From contig JAUHXI010000021.1 in NCBI GenBank assembly GCA_030426875.1, positions 1 through 12,623 of the forward strand: DNA of 12,623 nucleotides, read 5' to 3'. Made by a program: the position numbers and the translations under genes. The notes beneath the pieces are model-generated. The model had not been told where the DNA came from. It worked only from the letters and a program-made list of their open reading frames with translations, and searched no databases. This stretch comes from a bacterium. Lineage in GTDB: Bacteria; Patescibacteriota; Gracilibacteria; UM-FILTER-43-11. Below are positions 5,963 through 10,806 of the stretch, piece after piece; position 1 is the first letter of the stretch, and the number at the start of each line of letters is the position of its first letter.

Positions 5963-7138
5963 CTAATGCTTTTTTTCTGCCTTGAACAATTTCCAATAAA
6001 TTGGGATGATAATGATCATCAAGATTTCGCCGATCAATAGGGTTTTTCCTGGGCCAAATCCATCGGCTACCATGCCGAAGAAGAAAGCGAATATGGCGAA
6101 GAAAATGTTCCCAAATAAGCTGTTGAGGGAGCCCATGGTGGCGCGCTGCTCGTCGTTGAATTCTTTTTGCATCAGGCTGCTTTCGCTGACCATAAACAAG
6201 CCAAAGGTTAAGGAGGGGATGGCCACCAGGATGGGGGAGATGAGGGTGGGGATTCCGTAGGCAATGAAGCTAGTGATGCGGTTGAATATGGAGCAGTTGA
6301 GCATGGTTTTTATGGCTCCGAATCGTTTGATGACTTTTCCGGAAAAATGGAAGCTTAAGAAGCCAAAAAAGTAGGTTAAGGTTCTGGGAATTCCCAGGGC
6401 CCAGGTGGGCCAAAGGACGGCAAAAAAAGCAGGAACAAATTTGTGTAAGGTTTCGCCGATGCCTCGGCTGATGATGGAAGAAAGGCTTAAATCTCTGAGT
6501 TTCCAGTTTTTGATAAACCCGTGCATGGCTCCTTTTAGATGGCTAAAAATATTGGTTTCAATTTTTTTGTAATGTTTTTTGGGTTCGATAAAAAAGTAGG
6601 AGACCATTAGGGCAATGAGTTGGGGGATGATGGAAATGATGAACACGTATTGAAGTGACCATTCGGCAATAAAGCCCCCAAAAAAAACAGAAATGGCCAA
6701 GCCAAGCTGAAACATGGCGCTGGTTTTCCCTAAAAATTCAGCGTATTTATCTTCTTTTTGTTCTGATTTTAGGCTGTCGTAGAGTAGGGCTTCGTTATTT
6801 CCACTAAAGAAGGACATTGAAATGCCTTCTAAAATGGCTCCAATAGCCAGCCCCAAGTAAGATTGCCAAAAGGCATAAAAAATGATCCCCAGTAGCATGG
6901 TGAAGGCACCAGTGACGATGGTATTTTTTCGTCCTAGTTTATCCGATAAAATGCCAGTGGGTACTTCAAAAATGGAGGTTGAAATGGCAATGATTGAATA
7001 GATACTGAGTCCAAGGGCGTAGGAGCCGGTCACTTGCTTGAAGTAGATGATGGCGATGGCTGCATAGGGTCGAAAATCTGAAAGGAAGTTGAACCATTTG
7101 AGTAGCCGAACGTTGTGTTTTGAGATGGATGAGGTCAT
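5963..7138 (-). CDS. Major facilitator superfamily transporter
   Basis: This 391-aa polytopic protein has about 12 hydrophobic helices. GILSDKLGRKN (62-72) between helices 2 and 3 is MFS motif A (GxLxDxxGRK), with a loop Asp and basic residues in place. A hydrophilic central loop (about 186-215, EPKKHYKKIETN...) separates the two six-helix halves. The order fits drug/metabolite efflux-type MFS carriers, but the substrate cannot be read from sequence. It stands alone: the next minus-strand genes upstream are cut off by a strong terminator, and 400 nt separate it from the csoR operon. No Shine-Dalgarno sequence precedes the ATG; the predicted -10 box is so close that the message may be leaderless. 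Confidence 0.88.
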   Translation of the reverse strand: MTSSISKHNVRLLKWFNFLSDFRPYAAIAIIYFKQVTGSYALGLSIYSIIAISTSIFEVPTGILSDKLGRKNTIVTGAFTMLLGIIFYAFWQSYLGLAIGAILEGISMSFFSGNNEALLYDSLKSEQKEDKYAEFLGKTSAMFQLGLAISVFFGGFIAEWSLQYVFIISIIPQLIALMVSYFFIEPKKHYKKIETNIFSHLKGAMHGFIKNWKLRDLSLSSIISRGIGETLHKFVPAFFAVLWPTWALGIPRTLTYFFGFLSFHFSGKVIKRFGAIKTMLNCSIFNRITSFIAYGIPTLISPILVAIPSLTFGLFMVSESSLMQKEFNDEQRATMGSLNSLFGNIFFAIFAFFFGMVADGFGPGKTLLIGEILMIIIIPIYWKLFKAEKKH

Positions 7139-7144
7139 GCTTTG

Positions 7145-7153
7145 ATTGTAGCA
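7145..7153 (-). promoter_or_regulatory. Extended -10 promoter of the MFS gene
   Basis: On the minus strand, TGCTACAAT matches TGnTATAAT with one mismatch in the hexamer. Only 6 nt separate the hexamer from the ATG at 7138, so transcription would begin at or within a base or two of the start codon. No good -35 box is seen. Confidence 0.5.
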
Positions 7154-7175
7154 TTTTTAGGGCCTTTGAATGATT

Positions 7176-7213
7176 AAAAAAATCCCCGCTTTTTTAGGAG
7201 CGGGGATTTTTTT
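7176..7213. terminator. Strong bidirectional intrinsic terminator
   Basis: A 15-bp stem (7176-7190 with 7199-7213) with an 8-nt loop has the core ATCCCCGCT/AGCGGGGAT, flanked by A-runs on one side and T-runs on the other, so it works in both directions. It begins at the stop codon of the Cys-rich gene on the minus strand, which it should terminate, insulating the MFS promoter just beyond. Confidence 0.92.
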
Positions 7214-7332
7214 TATTGCGTTTCGTCTTCATTGTCGCTGTAGTCATCGTCATAACAACTACATTCACATATGGGACTTTCGCATTCATCACAAGGGGGG
7301 CAGTCTTGCCCGCAACTACAATTTTCAAACAT
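7213..7332 (-). CDS. 39-aa Cys-rich, metallothionein-like peptide
   Basis: This small gene encodes 39 residues with eight cysteines in the first 26: positions 5, 7, 11, 14, 17, 22, 24 and 26. They form CxC, CxxC, CxxC, CxC and CxC units (CSCGQDCPPCDEC, then CECSC), followed by an acidic tail DDDYSDNEDETQ. Dense CxC/CxxC spacing without hydrophobic core residues is typical of metallothionein-like metal-binding peptides. The TAA stop is followed directly by a strong terminator, which supports a real transcription unit. It lies 31 nt downstream of a tiny basic gene on the same strand. Metal binding is inferred. It matches no bacterial metallothionein family I can name. No Shine-Dalgarno sequence is seen. 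Confidence 0.7.
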   Translation of the reverse strand: MFENCSCGQDCPPCDECESPICECSCYDDDYSDNEDETQ

Positions 7333-7363
7333 TTTTTGAATTTAAAATAGATATCGGGTTGCG

Positions 7364-7438
7364 TTACTTTTTCTTTTTAGGCGCTGCCTTTTTGGCGGGT
7401 TTTTTGACCGCTTTTTGAGCTGGTTTTTTAGCTGCCAT
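7364..7438 (-). CDS. 24-aa Lys/Ala/Pro-rich, histone H1-tail-like peptide
   Basis: The frame ATG...TAA encodes MAAKKPAQKAVKKPAKKAAP followed by KKKK: 11 Lys, 7 Ala and 3 Pro in 24 residues. The AKKPAKKAA repeats resemble the C-terminal tails of eukaryotic H1 and bacterial H1-like proteins (HctB, AlgP types), which bind DNA without a fold. It is upstream of the Cys-rich gene on the same strand and probably cotranscribed down to the terminator at 7176-7213. A non-coding origin cannot be excluded at this length, but composition, clean start and stop, and the shared terminator support it. Nucleic-acid binding is inferred from charge only. Confidence 0.5.
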   Translation of the reverse strand: MAAKKPAQKAVKKPAKKAAPKKKK

Positions 7439-7470
7439 AGCATTAAAAAATTAGGAATTAAATTGGCTTA

Positions 7471-7498
7471 ATTATCATTCTTTTTCCATGAAAAGCAA
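7471..7498 (-). promoter_or_regulatory. Candidate promoter for the two mini-genes
   Basis: On the minus strand, TTGCTT (7493-7498) and GATAAT (7471-7476) are 16 nt apart. The -10 box has 5 of 6 consensus bases and the -35 only the TTG core. It is the best candidate upstream of the ATG at 7438. Confidence 0.3.
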
Positions 7499-7733
7499 TA
7501 GTAAAAAAACAGCTAAAATAAGCCATTTTTTGATTTCAAGCCCGTATTTATAAACTTTTTTTGAACAGAGGGGGGGCGATTGATGCTTTGCCTACTTTCT
7601 AGCTCACTTCACGCACCCTTCAAGCCTCCTTTTATAACCACAACGATTGAGGAGCTATTAGCTATTGGCTGTTAGAAAAACCATTTTTAGCAGACCATGA
7701 TCCCGTCTTTCCTGGATTTTAAGTGCTATAGGC
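7499..7733. other. Gene-free stretch with a heptamer tandem repeat
   Basis: Between the divergent mini-genes and the 129-aa gene no convincing coding frame is seen. At 7654-7674 three imperfect 7-bp units run in tandem (GCTATTA, GCTATTG, GCTGTTA). A G-run (AGAGGGGGGG) occurs near 7568. No RNA gene or mobile element is recognised. Confidence 0.4.
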
Positions 7734-7762
7734 TTGATTTTTGGCTGTTTTTGTGCTAAAAT
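7734..7762 (+). promoter_or_regulatory. Promoter of the 129-aa gene and start of the right-hand block
   Basis: TTGATT (7734-7739) and TAAAAT (7757-7762) are separated by exactly 17 nt, with 4/6 and 5/6 consensus bases. The predicted start near 7769 gives a leader of about 15 nt with no Shine-Dalgarno sequence before the ATG at 7784. Confidence 0.6.
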
Positions 7763-7783
7763 GATTAGATTTAACCTTTATAC

Positions 7784-8173
7784 ATGCAACAAGAAGTCAT
7801 TGAAAAATACGAGGATCATATTGTGGATGAGCAGGCGCAGGCTAGTTTGAATGCGGCTATCAAGGACGATACTGGTTTTAATGCAGGTCATGAAGATTTT
7901 TTAAAAGCTTTGATTCATAAAATTGAATCCGGTGAGTTGGATCCACATGACCCTGAGACGCTTTATAACCGAGCTGTTTATGATCAATTGTCTGAGGAAC
8001 AGCAAGAAAAGGCGAGTTTAACGGCTGTTAATTTGATGAGTATGATTCGGCACATTGAGAGTTTGTGGAAGCTGGATCAATCGGCAACCTTTCAAATTCA
8101 GAACATGGTTGAGAACGTGTTCCAGATGAAGGCAAAGTTTGAAGGGGAGTATGGAGATGTTTATATTATCTGA
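7784..8173 (+). CDS. Acidic helical protein of unknown function (129 aa)
   Basis: This soluble 129-aa protein is rich in Glu, Gln and Asp, with no signal peptide, membrane helix or cysteine. The composition predicts mostly alpha helix, with amphipathic stretches at about 36-50 (HEDFLKALIHKIESG) and 78-115 (SLTAVNLMSMIRHIESLWKLD...QIQNMVENVFQMKAKF). No catalytic motif is evident, and I recognise no family. A good promoter lies just upstream, the ATG sits after a short AT-rich leader, and the gene ends in TGA. It opens a plus-strand run of unassigned genes, but a 217-nt repeat-bearing gap separates it from the next. Confidence 0.7.
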   Translation: MQQEVIEKYEDHIVDEQAQASLNAAIKDDTGFNAGHEDFLKALIHKIESGELDPHDPETLYNRAVYDQLSEEQQEKASLTAVNLMSMIRHIESLWKLDQSATFQIQNMVENVFQMKAKFEGEYGDVYII

Positions 8174-8190
8174 TTCTTTGCTCATTTTGG

Positions 8191-8261
8191 GCTGATTTAA
8201 AATCTCTCTTACTCCTTTGATAAGCCGATTTAAAATCCCCCTAGCCCCCTTTGATAAAGGG
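8191..8261. repeat. Tandem pair of the dispersed C/G-rich intergenic repeat
   Basis: A degenerate unit (8191-8224, starting GCTGATTTAAAATC) is followed directly by a better one (8224-8261, starting GCCGATTTAAAATC). The second contains a 30-nt core (8232-8261) matching 29 of 30 bases of the copy at 8696-8725. Its CCCTTT/AAAGGG arms can form a hairpin. Together with the copy before the 89-aa gene, this marks a dispersed extragenic repeat. Confidence 0.65.
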
Positions 8262-8307
8262 AAATAGAAGTTGGAATCACTCCGTCCTCTGCTCATGAAC
8301 ACCCCAA

Positions 8308-8329
8308 CCCCTCCTTGCCTAAAGAGGGG
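8308..8329. repeat. Short C/G hairpin in the same gap
   Basis: CCCCTC (8308-8313) and GAGGGG (8324-8329) form a perfect 6-bp stem with a 10-nt loop. No T-run follows, so it is not a typical terminator. It resembles the neighbouring C/G-rich repeats in composition and may be a decayed copy. Confidence 0.35.
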
Positions 8330-8390
8330 CTTGCGATATCAAATACCAATTCAATAGGAATTTTGAATCTTGAATAAATAATAATAAACA

Positions 8391-8591
8391 ATGGGCCAAG
8401 GCGATTTTGCACCACCGGTACGACGGAGGAAATATGATCCTAAGCGGGCTAAAAAACTCAAGGAATTGGGGGAAAAAGGCTTGCTGATCAATAAGAAAAG
8501 CACGCATCATCACGAAACGGTGGAGGCGCCTGCGGCGGTGGATCAATTGAATGAAGATTTGAAGGAAATTTTTGGCCCAGGCCCCATCTGA
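8391..8591 (+). CDS. Small basic-then-acidic protein of unknown function (66 aa)
   Basis: This 66-aa protein has a basic N-terminal half (PPVRRRKYDPKRAKKLKELGEKGLLINKK, positive) and a C-terminal half with HHH (39-41) and acidic residues (VDQLNEDLKEIFGPGP). There is no signal peptide or membrane segment. The basic N-terminus could bind nucleic acid or a membrane; this is composition only. The ATG follows an A-rich leader (AATAATAATAAACA) of the kind seen before the other starts here. I do not recognise the family. It is flanked on both sides by intergenic repeats, so it may be its own transcription unit. Confidence 0.6.
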   Translation: MGQGDFAPPVRRRKYDPKRAKKLKELGEKGLLINKKSTHHHETVEAPAAVDQLNEDLKEIFGPGPI

Positions 8592-8608
8592 CTCCCCCGA
8601 AGGGGGAG
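8592..8608. repeat. Perfect C/G hairpin directly after the 66-aa gene
   Basis: CTCCCCC (8592-8598) and GGGGGAG (8602-8608) form a 7-bp stem closed by GAA, starting one base after the stop codon. No T-run follows. It may protect the 3' end or be a fragment of the local repeat family. Confidence 0.5.
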
Positions 8609-8649
8609 GACTGAACAATTGAATAAAAAAATCGATCCTACAGACGCCG

Positions 8650-8671
8650 ATTCATCGCATCTCCGATGAAT
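8650..8671. repeat. 8-bp inverted repeat
   Basis: ATTCATCG (8650-8657) and CGATGAAT (8664-8671) form a perfect 8-bp stem with a 6-nt loop in the gap between the 66-aa and 89-aa genes. It lies 25 nt before a copy of the C/G-rich repeat. Function unknown. Confidence 0.45.
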
Positions 8672-8693
8672 TCTAAGCCCCTTAAAATTGATT

Positions 8694-8729
8694 ATAAAAT
8701 CCCCCTAGCCCCCTTTGTTAAAGGGGGAG
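8694..8729. repeat. Dispersed C/G-rich intergenic repeat, third copy
   Basis: This copy carries the 30-nt core at 8696-8725 that matches 29 of 30 bases at 8232-8261. It ends in CCCCCTTT/AAAGGGGG (8709-8716 and 8720-8727), an 8-bp stem with a 3-nt loop. It lies 18 nt before the start of the 89-aa gene, so it would be in or near that gene's leader. Confidence 0.65.
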
Positions 8730-8747
8730 CGCATAATAAAACAAAAA

Positions 8748-9017
8748 ATGACCAACATTGAATCTAAAATCATCACGCTGATCAATGACAATCAGTATTT
8801 GTCCAAAGAGTTGAAGGCGAAGTATATTCTTTCCTTATTTTTGATGGATCGTGAGGAGCAGGAGGAGTATTTGAAGCTGATTGAGGCTTTTAGTTACCGC
8901 TGTCATGCGGCGGAGCGGGGGATTTATATTTTGAGGCCGGATGAAAAGGAGAAGATCATGCGAACTTTGGACGAAGTGAAAGAAGATATTTTGAGTAAAA
9001 TTAATTCTAATCAATAA
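8748..9017 (+). CDS. Helical protein of unknown function (89 aa)
   Basis: This soluble 89-aa protein appears all-helical (MTNIESKIITLINDNQYLSK..., then DREEQEEYLKLIEAFSYRC, then DEKEKIMRTLDEVKEDILSK), with a single Cys near residue 56. There is no signal peptide or membrane segment, and I recognise no family. The ATG at 8748 follows an A-rich stretch; the same frame stays open to a TTG at 8715, but that codon lies inside the repeat hairpin, so the shorter form is chosen. Its TAA stop is 2 nt from the next ATG, so the two genes are almost surely cotranscribed and may be translationally coupled. It is the first gene of the probable operon 8748-12623. Confidence 0.68.
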   Translation: MTNIESKIITLINDNQYLSKELKAKYILSLFLMDREEQEEYLKLIEAFSYRCHAAERGIYILRPDEKEKIMRTLDEVKEDILSKINSNQ

Positions 9018-9019
9018 TT

Positions 9020-9883
9020 ATGGATGGCTCACCTGAAATAAAAAAACCAGAGATTGTAGAAAAAGCAGAAAATTGGCTTAATGCTCTCAAAAAGAAAAAT
9101 CCTGAAATGGACCATGCTTTAGAAAAGTCTAAAGAAGAGCGAAATGAATTGAAGGATTCCATGAATCTTATGAAGGTAGTCGATCGTTATGTGGGGGGAT
9201 TGCCAGAAGATTTGAAAGAATTGGGCTACAACGAAGAGCAAATCAAAGAAATCATCGATGGGATTAAAAAAGCCGGTGAGCAAAAAGTCGAAAAAATCAG
9301 GGCAGATCGAGAGGCAGGAGTGGTAGCAGACCTCGAGGGAGAAGCCGAAAGTATGCTTGCTGAAATTCTCAATCCAGAAAATTTTGCCCATGATGTGGAT
9401 GAACGTATTGAGAGTATGAAAGAATCTCCTTTCAAAATGAAATTAATTGCTTTTGGCATGGGATGGGCTATTCCTTATATCGATAAGTTTACGGGTGCAG
9501 TTAAGAAAAAGAAAAAAGAAGAAGCCCCTAAGAGTGATGCAGATGATCAAGCTACAGAAGTGGCTGATTTTAACCCTGAAATATTAGAAGGAAAAACAAT
9601 TTACGAACTGGCTAATTGGCAAGATGAAGCTGAAAAACCAGCTATTTTGGCTCATTTAAAAGCAAAATTTGAATCTATTGCTGGTGGCTTAGAGCGTGTG
9701 ACCCCTGCATCCGCCAGCGCTGATGGAATCCAAAAACCAGCTGTTCTCCATTTTGCCAATGATAATGATTTTGAAGTAACCGAACAATATGTTGGACTTG
9801 CAGGAGATGGTGGAGAAATGGCATATTCTGATTTTGATGATTTGAAATCAATCATCGAATCTACAGGTTCAATTGATGTATAG
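9020..9883 (+). CDS. Charged helical protein with one hydrophobic patch (287 aa)
   Basis: Residues 1-135 are highly charged and helical, probably coiled coil (KSKEERNELKDSMNLMKVV, ELGYNEEQIKEIIDGIKKAGEQKVEKIRADREAG). A hydrophobic patch at 138-161 (KMKLIAFGMGWAIPYIDKF) is followed by KKKKKEEAPK and could dip into or cross the membrane. An acidic linker (172-185) leads to a C-terminal part (about 203-287) with a helix (EKPAILAHLKAKFESI) and beta-like strands (AVLHFAND, FEVTEQYVGL). That end resembles in outline the ends of the two following proteins. No known family is recognised. It starts 2 nt after the preceding stop and lies 59 nt before the next gene. Confidence 0.7.
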   Translation: MDGSPEIKKPEIVEKAENWLNALKKKNPEMDHALEKSKEERNELKDSMNLMKVVDRYVGGLPEDLKELGYNEEQIKEIIDGIKKAGEQKVEKIRADREAGVVADLEGEAESMLAEILNPENFAHDVDERIESMKESPFKMKLIAFGMGWAIPYIDKFTGAVKKKKKEEAPKSDADDQATEVADFNPEILEGKTIYELANWQDEAEKPAILAHLKAKFESIAGGLERVTPASASADGIQKPAVLHFANDNDFEVTEQYVGLAGDGGEMAYSDFDDLKSIIESTGSIDV

Positions 9884-9909
9884 AAAATATCTAACTCTTG
9901 AATAAGACT

Positions 9910-9921
9910 TTAAACGTTTAA
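9910..9921. promoter_or_regulatory. 12-bp perfect palindrome upstream of the first tagged gene
   Basis: TTAAACGTTTAA reads the same on both strands and lies 21 nt before the ATG at 9943, in the widest gap of the operon. It could be a regulator site or chance in AT-rich DNA. TACAAT at 9936-9941 is too close to the start for a leadered transcript. Confidence 0.25.
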
Positions 9922-9942
9922 CCTTCAATACTTAATACAATC

Positions 9943-10005
9943 ATGTTCATTAAAAAAGAAAAATTCAGAAACTTTGAATTCAATCGGTTGGTTTTTGAAG
10001 TTGGC
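9943..10005 (+). repeat. 63-nt coding repeat, copy 1 (N-terminal tag)
   Basis: The first 21 codons match those of the gene at 10744 at 60 of 63 bases. The three differences are all third-base and silent (codons 12, 20 and 21). Similarity starts at the ATG and ends after codon 21; the upstream sequences differ. Confidence 0.9.
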
Positions 10006-10722
10006 TCACCAGCTGAAGATGCTACATCAGCTCCACCTAAGACTGAAGGTCATTTGAATGATTCCGCTGATGTTTCTGCAGATAAGATTGAGGCAGTGGA
10101 AGCTGCTGAGGCAGCCCTTTCCGAGGCTGATAGGGCCAAGATTACAGCTGATGCTCAGGGCTTGTCTGAAAGGGTTGATGTTATCTCACCCAATGTAAAG
10201 GTGTGTTTGGATCGATTGAATGCAAGGGGAGAAGAACTTAATTTGACTGAACTAATGAATTCCATTAAGCCAGGCATTGATTTATTTTCAGACATTGCAG
10301 GTCTGACTCCCGATGAGCAAAAAGAAGCGGTTAAGGCTTATTTAAATCAAAAAATTGAGGGGGAGGTGGCTGATATATCAATCAAGAAAAGAATAATTGA
10401 TGACGTAGTTGTTAGTGTGTTTTTTGAAATGGATATTAAAATAGACGATGGTAGCAGGGCTGAACAAAAAAATAAAATTAATAAATCATATAAATTAGAA
10501 CCTGTAAGAGGAGCTGGTAATCAATTTAATTTAGTCCTGGTTCAAGACGATGTATTGGGTAAGGTGATTGAGAGAAGTGGTGGTGAGATTGTTACAGAAG
10601 AGAGCTTTGGTACGTCGAGACGTTGCGATGGATCGATTGATGATTTTATAAAAAAATTAAATTCCAAGGATCTTTTTACAGAAAGTATGATGAAAACTGA
10701 AGCGCCAGTTTTTACAGAATAA
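9943..10722 (+). CDS. N-terminally tagged protein A, unknown function (259 aa)
   Basis: The first 21 residues (MFIKKEKFRN then FEFNRLVFEVG) are identical to those of the next gene. A low-complexity Ala/Pro/Ser/Asp/Glu linker follows (22-66). The body (about 67-259) predicts helices (DEQKEAVKAYLNQKIEGEV, 124-142), then strands (IIDDVVVSVFFEMDIKID, 151-168; YKLEPV, QFNLVLVQDD) and a last helix (DDFIKKLNSKD). It has two Cys (88, 228). The tag is basic and aromatic with alternating Phe, not a classical signal peptide: it lacks a hydrophobic core. I recognise no family. The operon gap before the next gene is only 21 nt. A retained N-terminal address or anchoring tag is inferred from its reuse. Confidence 0.75.
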   Translation: MFIKKEKFRNFEFNRLVFEVGSPAEDATSAPPKTEGHLNDSADVSADKIEAVEAAEAALSEADRAKITADAQGLSERVDVISPNVKVCLDRLNARGEELNLTELMNSIKPGIDLFSDIAGLTPDEQKEAVKAYLNQKIEGEVADISIKKRIIDDVVVSVFFEMDIKIDDGSRAEQKNKINKSYKLEPVRGAGNQFNLVLVQDDVLGKVIERSGGEIVTEESFGTSRRCDGSIDDFIKKLNSKDLFTESMMKTEAPVFTE

Positions 10723-10743
10723 TAAATTCACGCAATAAAAAAA

Positions 10744-10806
10744 ATGTTCATTAAAAAAGAAAAATTCAGAAACTTTGAGTTCAATCGGTTGGTTTTTGAA
10801 GTGGGA
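10744..10806 (+). repeat. 63-nt coding repeat, copy 2 (N-terminal tag)
   Basis: This is the second copy of the tag-coding segment, with GAG, GTG and GGA in place of GAA, GTT and GGC at codons 12, 20 and 21. Near-identity at silent sites points to recent duplication or gene conversion of the tag alone. Confidence 0.9.

Noticed and set aside
8191..8729. CRISPR-like repeat-spacer array.
   Set aside because: Only three copies, of unequal quality, unevenly spaced and separated by a gene; no cas genes are present.
8715..8747. TTG start giving a 100-aa form of the 89-aa protein.
   Set aside because: The codon lies in the repeat hairpin; the ATG at 8748 has the typical A-rich leader of this genome.
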